Source: Clostridiales bacterium | Lineage (GTDB): Bacteria > Bacillota > Clostridia > Lachnospirales > Lachnospiraceae | NCBI GenBank assembly: GCA_015655565.1 | Contig: JAATEU010000035.1 | Coordinates: 1 to 5,568 of the forward strand | DNA length: 5,568 nucleotides | Direction of reading: 5' to 3' | Shown here: positions 1 through 5,568 of the stretch, piece after piece | How the letters are laid out: the number at the start of each line of letters is the position of its first letter | Position numbering within the stretch: position 1 is the stretch's first letter | The notes under the pieces: generated by a model | Told to the model about the DNA's origin: nothing | Seen by the model: the letters and a program-made list of their open reading frames with translations, nothing else | Database searches by the model: none | Program-made: the position numbers and the translations under genes

Positions 1-89
1 AATGTGGGTGTATTGTAGTGAAAAATTCAGAAATAAGTTAAAAATAGCATTTTTTTTGGTCAATGTGTGTCAAAATCTGTGAATAACTA

Positions 90-118
90 TTGTTTTTATG
101 AAAAATGTATGGTAAGAT
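90..118 (+). promoter_or_regulatory. Candidate sigma-A promoter for codY (extended -10)
   Basis: TTGTTT (90-95) is separated by 17 bp from TAAGAT (113-118), which is preceded by TGG to give an extended -10 (TGn). The -35 matches TTGACA at only three positions and the -10 matches TATAAT at four, so the extended -10 and the ideal spacing carry the call. A second possible -10, a perfect TATAAT at 177-182, has no recognisable -35. In such AT-rich DNA promoter-like strings are common, so this is tentative. Confidence 0.3.
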
Positions 119-176
119 TTATTCGATAACACAATTTTAGGACTTAATATTATGATAGAAACAAATATCATGTTCC

Positions 177-182
177 TATAAT
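177..182 (+). promoter_or_regulatory. Candidate -10 box (TATAAT) upstream of codY
   Basis: This is a perfect TATAAT. No good TTGACA-like -35 lies 16-18 bp upstream and no TGn extension is present. If used, transcription would begin near 189 and place the inverted repeat at 213-241 in the codY 5' leader. It is an alternative to the candidate at 90-118. Confidence 0.25.
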
Positions 183-212
183 CAGATGCAGATTGGGAAA
201 TACACCACTTTT

Positions 213-241
213 TATCGGAAATTATAAAACAATTTCCGATA
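213..241 (+). terminator. Hairpin, possible terminator or leader structure before codY
   Basis: TATCGGAAATT (213-223) and AATTTCCGATA (231-241) form a perfect 11-bp stem with a 7-nt loop. It is followed on the plus strand by a T-rich but interrupted tract (TTTTATTTT, 244-252). The stem has only three G-C pairs. It could end transcription of the gene to the left, or lie in the codY leader as an attenuator-like element. No convincing promoter lies between it and codY, which slightly favours the leader interpretation. The minus strand has a run of five A, not T, after the stem, so it should not terminate in that direction. Confidence 0.5.
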
Positions 242-322
242 CGTTTTATTTTGTGAATTAGTAAAGCCGGATACCAAGGGAAAGATAAGTATCAAATCGG
301 TGGGGTACTGGGAGGATGTTTC

Positions 323-1093
323 ATGAGCGTACAATTACTGGACAAGACAAGAAAGATTAACAAACTACTGCACAATAATAGTTCCCATAAGGTTGTCTTT
401 AATGATATTTGTGAAGTATTGAGTGAAATTTTGGAATCCAATATTCTTGTAATAAGTAAAAAAGGTAAAGTATTAGGAATTAAGAACAGGGATGACATTA
501 TTGAAATTAAAGAATTAATTAAAGACATGGTTGGTGGGTACATTGATCAATTATTAAATGAAAGATTACTAAATATACTGTCTACCAAAGAAAATGTAAA
601 TCTGCTGACTTTAGGCTTTGAATTTAAGCAGGGGAATAATTATCAGGCGATTATCAATCCGATTGATATTGCAGGGGAAAGGCTGGGGACTTTATTCCTG
701 TATAAAAGCAGGGGGCAATATGATCTGGATGATATTATTCTCAGTGAATATGGTACTACTGTTGTCGGTCTTGAAATGATGCGCTCCGTGAATGAAGAAA
801 ATGCGGAAGAGAACCGAAAGGTGCAGATTGTAAAATCAGCAATCAGTACACTGTCTTTTTCCGAGTTAGAAGCAATCATTCATATATTTGAGGAACTGGA
901 AGGCAGCGAGGGAATATTAGTGGCCAGTAAAATTGCTGACAGAGTCGGTATTACCAGGTCTGTTATTGTGAATGCCCTGCGTAAATTTGAAAGTGCGGGG
1001 GTAATTGAATCCAGATCCTCCGGAATGAAAGGAACTTACATTAAGGTTTTAAATGATGTGGTTTTTGTAGAATTAAAAAAATTGAACAAATAA
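323..1093 (+). CDS. codY: GTP-sensing global transcriptional regulator CodY
   Basis: This is a 256-residue protein of typical CodY length (about 255-260), a dimeric cytoplasmic DNA-binding regulator. In Bacillus it senses GTP and branched-chain amino acids and controls nitrogen metabolism, transport, competence, motility and virulence genes. The N-terminal GAF domain spans about residues 1-155 and includes the SKKGK stretch (45-49), matching the SRRGK region linked to GTP binding in other CodYs, and the GERLGTL motif (118-124). A linker helix leads to the C-terminal winged helix-turn-helix (about 178-248), which is almost identical to the Bacillus protein: SELEAIIHIFEELEG, ASKIADRVGITRSVIVNALR and the wing GMKGTYIKVLND. 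The ATG at 323 follows GGGAGG (310-315) by 7 nt. The effector-binding part of the GAF domain diverges from B. subtilis (see findings). It appears monocistronic, ending at the hairpin near 1213-1254, and sits directly upstream of the fla operon as in Bacillus. Confidence 0.97.
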   Translation: MSVQLLDKTRKINKLLHNNSSHKVVFNDICEVLSEILESNILVISKKGKVLGIKNRDDIIEIKELIKDMVGGYIDQLLNERLLNILSTKENVNLLTLGFEFKQGNNYQAIINPIDIAGERLGTLFLYKSRGQYDLDDIILSEYGTTVVGLEMMRSVNEENAEENRKVQIVKSAISTLSFSELEAIIHIFEELEGSEGILVASKIADRVGITRSVIVNALRKFESAGVIESRSSGMKGTYIKVLNDVVFVELKKLNK

Positions 1094-1114
1094 TGAAATA
1101 AAGTAAATTATATA

Positions 1115-1129
1115 AATTATTTGAAAATT
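1115..1129. promoter_or_regulatory. Candidate CodY-binding box between codY and flgB
   Basis: AATTATTTGAAAATT matches the CodY consensus AATTTTCWGAAAATT at 13 of 15 positions; the mismatches are at positions 5 and 7. It lies 21 nt after the codY stop codon and about 270 nt before the flgB start, upstream of the codY terminator. CodY controls flagellar genes in other Firmicutes, so a site here makes sense, but its distance from the likely flgB promoter argues for a role other than simple promoter occlusion. The flanking DNA is very AT-rich, which raises the chance of a fortuitous match. Confidence 0.45.
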
Positions 1130-1212
1130 ACATCAAATTAAATTAATACAAGATATATTATTGCATTTGAAGTTAATATATTATAAAATGTATTAAAATT
1201 ATAAAAAATTAG

Positions 1213-1254
1213 AAGGATTTATGAAAGTATTCAACTCATAAATCCTTATTTTTT
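1213..1254 (+). terminator. Rho-independent terminator of codY, probably bidirectional
   Basis: AAGGATTTATGA (1213-1224) and TCATAAATCCTT (1236-1247) form a perfect 12-bp stem with an 11-nt loop. It is followed by A and six T (1249-1254). The upstream side has a six-A run (1203-1208) near the stem, so the structure could also terminate minus-strand transcripts. It separates codY from the flagellar operon at the transcript level. Confidence 0.85.
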
Positions 1255-1296
1255 GCTATAAAACAACATTTTATTGTAATATAATTTAACATTTTA

Positions 1297-1305
1297 TGAT
1301 ATAAT
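1297..1305 (+). promoter_or_regulatory. Candidate extended -10 promoter for the fla operon
   Basis: TGATATAAT is a perfect extended -10 (TGn followed by TATAAT at 1300-1305), just after the codY terminator and 79 nt before the flgB start. The nearest -35-like hexamer, TTGTAA (1274-1279), is 20 bp away, which is long, but extended -10 promoters tolerate a poor -35. A second TATAAT lies at 1352-1357 with TTGTTT (1329-1334) 17 bp upstream and would give a leader of only about 20 nt. No sigma-D type sequence (TAAA, 15 bp, GCCGATAT) is visible here. Confidence 0.45.
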
Positions 1306-1370
1306 AGTACTAGTTAAGTAATATTTGCTTGTTTTTTTGTCAAAAAATAATTATAATGATACCAGATACG

Positions 1371-1377
1371 AAAGGAG
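1371..1377 (+). promoter_or_regulatory. Ribosome binding site fixing the flgB start
   Basis: AAAGGAG ends 7 nt before the ATG at 1385. The longer reading from a TTG at 1325 would place this site inside the coding region, has no Shine-Dalgarno sequence of its own, and adds 20 residues with no resemblance to the FlgB N-terminus. The ATG is therefore preferred. Confidence 0.85.
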
Positions 1378-1384
1378 CGTAAAT

Positions 1385-1774
1385 ATGATAGGATCGAATG
1401 TATATAATTATATTAATATCCTGGACAAAGCAGCGGATGCCAGTTGGTTAAGAAATGAATTGCTCTCGGATAATGTTGCCAATGTGAGTACCCCTGATTA
1501 TAAAAGGAAGGATATTGAATTTCAGACTTATTTAGCAAAGGAGCTTGAGGGAGACGGAACCTTGGACCAGAAAGTTGCTGAAACAGACCTTAATTCATTG
1601 GAAGCTTCTGTTTACACAGATCAATCATCCCTCAGCTATCGGCTTGACGGTAATAATGTAGATATAGATACGGAATCAGTGAAACTGGCGGAAAACCAAA
1701 TCAGGTATTATGCGCTGATGGATTCCATGACACAGGAATTCAGCAGAATTAAATCAGTTTTAACGAATAATTAG
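1385..1774 (+). CDS. flgB: Flagellar basal-body proximal rod protein FlgB
   Basis: This 129-residue protein is a subunit of the proximal rod, the part of the flagellar drive shaft next to the MS ring. It is exported by the flagellar type III system without a cleaved signal. The N-terminal rod-family segment (about residues 16-46) carries the LSDNVANVSTPDYKRKDIEF pattern, a rod/hook motif in which the Asn-Val-Ala-Asn-Val core and following Pro-x-Tyr-Lys are typical. The C-terminal part has GNNVDID (89-95) and the AENQIRYYALMDSM helix (102-115), which packs with the N-terminal helix in rod proteins. Length fits the family (about 110-140). It is the first gene of the operon, with flgC 11 nt downstream. 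The start is the ATG at 1385 rather than an in-frame TTG 60 nt earlier. Confidence 0.95.
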   Translation: MIGSNVYNYINILDKAADASWLRNELLSDNVANVSTPDYKRKDIEFQTYLAKELEGDGTLDQKVAETDLNSLEASVYTDQSSLSYRLDGNNVDIDTESVKLAENQIRYYALMDSMTQEFSRIKSVLTNN

Positions 1775-1785
1775 GAGGTTTTGAT

Positions 1786-2226
1786 ATGTCTGTCATAGAT
1801 GGAATGAATGTCAGTGCAAGCGGAATGACTGCTCAAAGACTTAGAATGGATATAATATCACAGAATATTGCTAATGTAAATACAACAAGGGATGAAAACG
1901 GGGAAGCTTACCGACGCAAGATAGTTGTATTTGCTGAGAAGGATACAAATGCTTTTGCTGATATATTAAACAGCAAAACAGGTGCGGGAGCCGGCAACGG
2001 AGTAAAAGTAACGCAGATTTTGGAAGATACGGAAACTCCTATGAATATGGTATACGATCCATCCCATCCGGATGCGGATGAGGAGGGATATGTAGCCTAT
2101 CCGAATGTTAATACGGTGACGGAAATGACTAATTTAATTGATGCCAGCAGAGCGTATGAAGCTAATGTGACAGCTTTTAATGCTTCTAAAGAAATGGCGT
2201 TAAAGGGTTTAGAAGTAGGAAAATAA
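1786..2226 (+). CDS. flgC: Flagellar basal-body rod protein FlgC
   Basis: This 146-residue protein is a second proximal rod subunit, acting with FlgB, FlgF and FliE between the MS ring and the distal rod. The N-terminal rod domain contains ASGMTAQRLRMDIISQNIAN (11-30), the Ser-Gly-Met and Gln-Asn-Ile-Ala-Asn signature of the family. The middle has the FlgC-typical YDPSHPDADEEGYV (90-103). The C-terminal helix carries NTVTEMTNLIDASRAYEANV (109-128), which is highly conserved in FlgC. Length is normal for the family. The ribosome binding site AGGAGG (1773-1778) overlaps the flgB stop codon and sits 7 nt before the ATG, so translation of the two genes is probably coupled. The gap to fliE is 13 nt. 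Confidence 0.97.
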   Translation: MSVIDGMNVSASGMTAQRLRMDIISQNIANVNTTRDENGEAYRRKIVVFAEKDTNAFADILNSKTGAGAGNGVKVTQILEDTETPMNMVYDPSHPDADEEGYVAYPNVNTVTEMTNLIDASRAYEANVTAFNASKEMALKGLEVGK

Positions 2227-2239
2227 CAGGAGGTAACTT

Positions 2240-2551
2240 ATGGACATCGCATTATTGAACGGTATATCTAATCTTGGCTCCTATAATAGTGAAATTTCGG
2301 CTGCTAATAAAACGAACAAAAATGAAACCTTTGAGAATTTGTTTCAATCAGCACTTTCCATGATAAAAGAAACTGATAACCTGACTAATGCTGCAGAGGA
2401 AGCGGAGATATCCTATGCGTTAGGTTTTACTGACAATACCCATGACTTACAGGTTGCACAGCAGAAAGCAAACCTTTCCGTTCAGTATACGGTGGCGGTA
2501 AGAAACAAGGTATTAGAAGCGTATAAAGAGATTATGAATCTTCAATTCTAA
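2240..2551 (+). CDS. fliE: Flagellar hook-basal body complex protein FliE
   Basis: This 103-residue protein is the adaptor that joins the MS ring (FliF) to the rod and is the first rod component exported. It is small and mainly helical, as expected. The N-terminal third is variable and rich in Asn, Ser and Lys. The conserved C-terminal segment starts with THDLQVAQQKANLSVQYTV (67-85) and ends at NLQF, matching the FliE signature of His-Asp, an Ala-rich helix and an Arg-Asn-Lys-Val-Leu-Glu-Ala-Tyr-x-Glu-Ile-Met helix near the C-terminus. CAGGAGG (2227-2233) lies 6 nt before the ATG. It is placed between flgC and fliF, as in Bacillus. Confidence 0.96.
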   Translation: MDIALLNGISNLGSYNSEISAANKTNKNETFENLFQSALSMIKETDNLTNAAEEAEISYALGFTDNTHDLQVAQQKANLSVQYTVAVRNKVLEAYKEIMNLQF

Positions 2552-2575
2552 CTCGATGACTAGAGGAGCAGTAAC

Positions 2576-4171
2576 ATGGCGGACAAACTAAAGCAGATAC
2601 CGGTTCAGCTGTTAAATCAATGGAATAAATACTCAAGTAAGCAGAAAACGATTATTATAAGTGTAGTTGCAACTGTTTTTCTGGCATTGATTATCCTGGT
2701 GACATTTATGAACAGGACTGAATACAAAACATTAATTGTTAATGAAACGACCAAAGATGCTAGTGCTGTAGCAGAACTTTTAGAGGGGGAAGACATTGCC
2801 TATAAACTCGGAGATGATAAGGTTACCATATTGGTAGATGAAAAACAGTATTCGGATGCTCTTCTTTTAGTATACAGCAGTGATGTGTCTACTTCCGGAT
2901 TAACAATGGAACAACTGATGAGCAATTATTTAAGTACTACCAATAGTGATCGGACTTTAAAGAACCATCTGTACATACAATCTGAGATAAGAAAGTATTT
3001 AATTACAATGACCGGCATTGATGAGGCACAGGTTACCTATGTACCACAGGATAACAGCTACAGTGTCTTATCGGAAAAGCAGGATTATCCGGCCAGTGTA
3101 GCTTTAACAATTACAGACGAATTTGAATTATCTACCGCCCAGGCTGTGGCAGAATATGTTGCTGCGGCGATTGGCAATGAATCTACAGAGAAAATTAAGG
3201 TTATTGATCAGAACGGTAATCTGTTATTTGGCGGCGAAGAAGACTTATATTCAGGAAGTGCCAGCTCTGTCTTGGAATATCGCGAGAAACTTCAAAATAC
3301 GTATAATAACAATATATATATGCTGATGATGAAATTAGGTTATGATGATGTTCAGCCTATGTTTAACTGGGTTTTGAATATGGATAAGGTAACGGAGCTA
3401 TATACGGAGCAAATACCTGCCGAGGATCAGGATCAGGGCTTATATAAAAATTATTATTCCTATGATGCGCAAAATACAAGTGATAGCAGCGGCGGAACTC
3501 CGGGTACCGATTCCAATGATGAGACGACTTATAATATGGAAACAGAATCTGATCAAGGCTCATCCGTATCCACTGTAAAGATAGAATATCTCCCAAGTGA
3601 AAGGGTAACCAACACAGAATATGAAATTGGAGCGGTAATACCGGAACAATCCTCAGGAAGCATCGTTTGTACCAAGGTAGTAACCTATAAAGAAGATGAT
3701 TTGGAATTACAGGGCCTGTTGGAGGATACAACTTTTGATGAGTATGTTTTAGCAAATCAGGATAAAAAGCAGGTTACCGTTGGCGAGGATATATATAATA
3801 TGGTGTCGCTGGCTACCGGAATAGCTGTAGATAAATTATCTATCATCACATATGAACAGCCGGTATTTATTCCGAAAGAATCAAATGCAAGGGGATGGAC
3901 CTTTTATCTGCAGATCATTTTAGCCATATTGATAATTGCCTTATTATTATTTGTAGTATTTAAGGGTACCTCACCGATGGATGTAACGGAACTGGAACCG
4001 GAATTATCGGTAGAGCAGCTTTTAGCTACAACGAAAGAGAACCAATCCCTGGACGATATTGAATTTAGTGAGAAGTCAGAAACCAAAAAGATGATTGAAA
4101 AATTTGTAGATGAAAATCCGGAAGCCGTTGCACATTTATTACGTAATTGGTTAAATGACGAATGGGGTTAA
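2576..4171 (+). CDS. fliF: Flagellar MS-ring protein FliF
   Basis: This 531-residue membrane protein forms the MS ring, the base on which rod, rotor and export gate are assembled. A short cytoplasmic N-terminus is followed by transmembrane segment 1 (about 25-46). Ring-building domains of the YscJ/FliF family come next, with ASVALTI (173-179) and IDQNGNLLFGGEEDL (210-224) as recognisable motifs. A low-complexity Ser/Thr/Gly/Asp-rich stretch (about 298-331) interrupts the third ring domain/collar region. TNTEYEIGAV (345-354) begins the returning collar strand. Transmembrane segment 2 is at about 441-463. The C-terminal cytoplasmic tail ends with KMIEKFVDENPEAVAHLLRNW and LNDEW, the classic FliG-binding peptide, plus one extra Gly. 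Length is in the usual range (about 500-570). GAGGAG (2563-2568) precedes the ATG by 7 nt. Sequence identity to proteobacterial FliF is low outside these motifs. Confidence 0.96.
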   Translation: MADKLKQIPVQLLNQWNKYSSKQKTIIISVVATVFLALIILVTFMNRTEYKTLIVNETTKDASAVAELLEGEDIAYKLGDDKVTILVDEKQYSDALLLVYSSDVSTSGLTMEQLMSNYLSTTNSDRTLKNHLYIQSEIRKYLITMTGIDEAQVTYVPQDNSYSVLSEKQDYPASVALTITDEFELSTAQAVAEYVAAAIGNESTEKIKVIDQNGNLLFGGEEDLYSGSASSVLEYREKLQNTYNNNIYMLMMKLGYDDVQPMFNWVLNMDKVTELYTEQIPAEDQDQGLYKNYYSYDAQNTSDSSGGTPGTDSNDETTYNMETESDQGSSVSTVKIEYLPSERVTNTEYEIGAVIPEQSSGSIVCTKVVTYKEDDLELQGLLEDTTFDEYVLANQDKKQVTVGEDIYNMVSLATGIAVDKLSIITYEQPVFIPKESNARGWTFYLQIILAILIIALLLFVVFKGTSPMDVTELEPELSVEQLLATTKENQSLDDIEFSEKSETKKMIEKFVDENPEAVAHLLRNWLNDEWG

Positions 4172-4199
4172 TAGCAGGAAACTTTAAGGAGGAAAGCAA

Positions 4200-5210
4200 A
4201 TGGCTAAGAACAGTGAAACTACGGGGGTACAAAAAGCTGCTGTGCTGTTAATTGCGCTTGGCCCGGAAAAATCAGCCAATGTATTTAAGCACCTCAAAGA
4301 AGATGAGATAGAGCAGCTGACTTTGGAAATTGCAAATACCCGCAGTGTTTCGCCGGCTACGAAAGAACAGGTTTTAGATGAATTTTATGAAATCTGTTTA
4401 GCACAGCAATATATTGCCGAAGGTGGTATTGCGTATGCCAAAGAGCTTTTGGAAAAAGCTTTGGGTGAAGAAAAAGCAAGGGATGTTATTGGCAAGCTGA
4501 CTGCGTCTTTACAGGTTCGTCCTTTTGAATTTGTCAGAAAGACAGATGCCAGTCAGCTGTTAAATTTTATACAGGACGAGCATCCACAAACGATTGCACT
4601 TATCTTATCTTATCTTTCCTCGGGGCAGGCGTCTTCTATTGTGTCGGCACTGCCGCCCGATAAGCAGGCAGATGTAGCAAAACGTATTGCTCAAATGGAT
4701 CGTACTTCGCCGGATGTTATTAAGGAAGTGGAAAGGATACTGGAACGTAAGCTATCTTCTTTGGTTAACCAGGATTATACCATTGTCGGCGGTGTAGATT
4801 CCATTGTCGCAATATTAAATACGGTTGACCGGGGAACGGAAAAGCATATTATGGAAACCCTGGAAATTGAAGAACCTGAATTGGCGGATGAAATCAGAAG
4901 AAAGATGTTTGTATTTGAAGATATTCTTTCCCTGGATGATAAATCCATACAGAGAGTGCTCAGGGAAGTTGATAATAATGAGCTGGCTGTAGCGTTAAAG
5001 GGCTCCAACGAAGAAGTACAGACGGTTATATTTAATAATCTTTCAAAACGTCTTGCTACCATGATAAGAGAGGACATGGATTTTATGGGTCCTGTCAGGT
5101 TAAAGGATGTTGAAGAATCACAACAAAAGATTGTAAATATTATCAGAAAATTGGAGGACTCCGCTGAAATTATTATCTCAAGAGGTGGAGGTGACGAAAT
5201 TATTGTCTAA
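4200..5210 (+). CDS. fliG: Flagellar motor switch protein FliG
   Basis: This 336-residue rotor protein couples the MS ring to the C ring and makes the electrostatic contact with MotA that generates torque. The N-terminal FliF-binding domain begins with VQKAAVLLIALGPEKSA (10-26). The middle domain has the FliM-binding EHPQ motif (127-130). The C-terminal domain has the MFVF hinge (236-239). By comparison with E. coli, the torque residues K264, R281, D288, D289 and R297 correspond to K267, R284, E291, D292 and R300, so all charges are kept. The GPVRL motif is at 297-301. Length matches the family (about 330-340). AAGGAGG (4186-4192) is 7 nt before the ATG. The gene's end overlaps the start of fliH by 8 nt. 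Confidence 0.98.
   Translation: MAKNSETTGVQKAAVLLIALGPEKSANVFKHLKEDEIEQLTLEIANTRSVSPATKEQVLDEFYEICLAQQYIAEGGIAYAKELLEKALGEEKARDVIGKLTASLQVRPFEFVRKTDASQLLNFIQDEHPQTIALILSYLSSGQASSIVSALPPDKQADVAKRIAQMDRTSPDVIKEVERILERKLSSLVNQDYTIVGGVDSIVAILNTVDRGTEKHIMETLEIEEPELADEIRRKMFVFEDILSLDDKSIQRVLREVDNNELAVALKGSNEEVQTVIFNNLSKRLATMIREDMDFMGPVRLKDVEESQQKIVNIIRKLEDSAEIIISRGGGDEIIV
5187..5194 (+). promoter_or_regulatory. Ribosome binding site for fliH inside the 3' end of fliG
   Basis: GGAGGTGA is an eight-base complement to the 16S rRNA 3' end, located within the last codons of fliG and 8 nt before the TTG at 5203. It decides the non-ATG start of fliH, since no ATG lies in that frame nearby; the ATG at 5210 is followed immediately by TAA. 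The Gly-rich FliG tail (RGGGDE) is encoded by this same stretch. Confidence 0.8.
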
Positions 5211-5568
5211 TGTAATCAAATCAAGATTTATCTATGTGAGGGACAATGATAAAAAAATCATTGATTCCAATGAAAGAAGTGAAAAGTTCCGTTTTATTAA
5301 CCTTGACAGCCGCGATAACAATTATCCTGGACAGGATAAAACTGCCGTCGTCAAAGAAGCCGGAAGCGGGTTTTTTACGGAAGGTCTGAAGGCGACTGTT
5401 ATTGATAAAATTTCTTTTGAGGAAGAAGAGGAAGTATTAAACAGGCAATTTGACGGGATTCTTGCGGATGCAAAAGAGCAGGCGGCACAAATTCTGAAAG
5501 AAGCTGAACTGAAAGCTCAAAAAACAAGTGAATGGTTATACGAGGAAGCCCGAAATAAAGGCTACGGG
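5203..5568 (+). CDS. fliH: Flagellar assembly protein FliH, N-terminal part (cut by window end)
   Basis: The reading frame starts at a TTG (5203) that overlaps the end of fliG by 8 nt and stays open for 122 codons to the window edge. FliH binds the export ATPase FliI, restrains its activity and helps deliver it to the export gate via the C ring. The visible part begins SNVIKSRFIYV, like other Firmicutes FliH N-termini. After a variable segment (about 20-70) comes an acidic run (EEEEE, 73-77) and then a long Ala/Glu/Lys/Gln-rich helix from about 79, including DAKEQAAQILKEAELKAQK (89-107), that is expected to form the FliH coiled coil. The ATPase-binding C-terminal domain lies beyond the window. 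The name rests on position after fliG, the start motif and the helix. The charged helix alone could fit other stalk-like proteins. Confidence 0.88.
   Translation, partial: MSNVIKSRFIYVRDNDKKIIDSNERSEKFRFINLDSRDNNYPGQDKTAVVKEAGSGFFTEGLKATVIDKISFEEEEEVLNRQFDGILADAKEQAAQILKEAELKAQKTSEWLYEEARNKGYG

Larger units (their letters stand above)
1..322. other. Non-coding region upstream of codY
   Basis: This AT-rich stretch has no convincing gene on either strand. It holds two promoter-like elements (90-118 and a lone TATAAT at 177-182), a perfect inverted repeat at 213-241, and the codY ribosome binding site at 310-316. Two frames are open from the left edge for only 12 and 26 codons, so a few last codons of an upstream gene cannot be excluded, but nothing recognisable is encoded. 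The length suggests a long codY leader, or a terminator for the upstream gene followed by a separate codY promoter. Confidence 0.7.

Noticed and set aside
22..36. CodY-like site AAAATTCAGAAATAA
   Set aside because: It keeps the CAG centre but matches the consensus at only 10 of 15 positions, which is expected by chance in this AT-rich DNA.
3..41. Last 12 codons of an upstream gene (frame beginning Cys-Gly-Cys)
   Set aside because: Too short to recognise. A topoisomerase I zinc-finger tail is conceivable from clostridial gene order but cannot be supported.
235..242. TCCGATAC resembling a sigma-D -10 (GCCGATAT)
   Set aside because: There is no TAAA element 15 bp upstream, and the bases are explained by the right arm of the inverted repeat.
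292..543. 83-codon minus-strand frame overlapping the start of codY
   Set aside because: The hydrophobic-looking product arises from the complement of AT-rich codY codons. It has no supporting context.
1325..1384. N-terminal extension of flgB from an upstream TTG
   Set aside because: It has no ribosome binding site, shows no similarity to FlgB N-termini, and contains the good AAAGGAG site for the ATG at 1385.
3363..3755. 130-codon open frame on the minus strand within fliF
   Set aside because: Its composition is odd, it has no recognisable domain, and it lies wholly opposite the clear fliF coding sequence.

Overview
The window is an ordinary chromosomal segment from a motile, low-GC Gram-positive anaerobe. 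The best guess is a clostridial lineage, probably Lachnospiraceae or a relative. The clues are a CodY-type global regulator, AT-rich intergenic DNA, strong AGGAGG-type ribosome binding sites before every gene, and flagellar proteins of Firmicutes type. The family assignment is an inference from sequence style, because no 16S or other taxonomic marker is present.

Layout: positions 1-322 are non-coding and hold candidate codY promoter elements and a perfect 11-bp inverted repeat. codY follows at 323-1093. The 291-bp gap from 1094 to 1384 holds a 13/15 match to the CodY operator consensus, a strong terminator hairpin with a T-run, and promoter-like sequence for the next operon. From 1385 to the right edge runs a tightly packed operon on the plus strand: flgB, flgC, fliE, fliF, fliG and the start of fliH, which is cut by the window end. 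Gaps within the operon are 11, 13, 24 and 28 nt, and fliH overlaps fliG by 8 nt.

The flagellar genes encode the core of the basal body in assembly order. FliF is the MS ring, FliE links it to the rod, FlgB and FlgC are proximal rod subunits, FliG is the rotor/switch protein on the cytoplasmic face of FliF, and FliH is the export ATPase regulator. CodY senses nutrient status (GTP and branched-chain amino acids in Bacillus) and is known to control motility genes in several Firmicutes. The order codY-flgB-flgC-fliE-fliF-fliG-fliH also occurs in Bacillus subtilis, so this is an old conserved arrangement.

I found no mobile element, CRISPR array, RNA gene or undescribed system. The points most worth checking are the near-consensus CodY box between codY and the fla operon, the hairpin in the codY leader, and the apparently altered effector pocket of this CodY.
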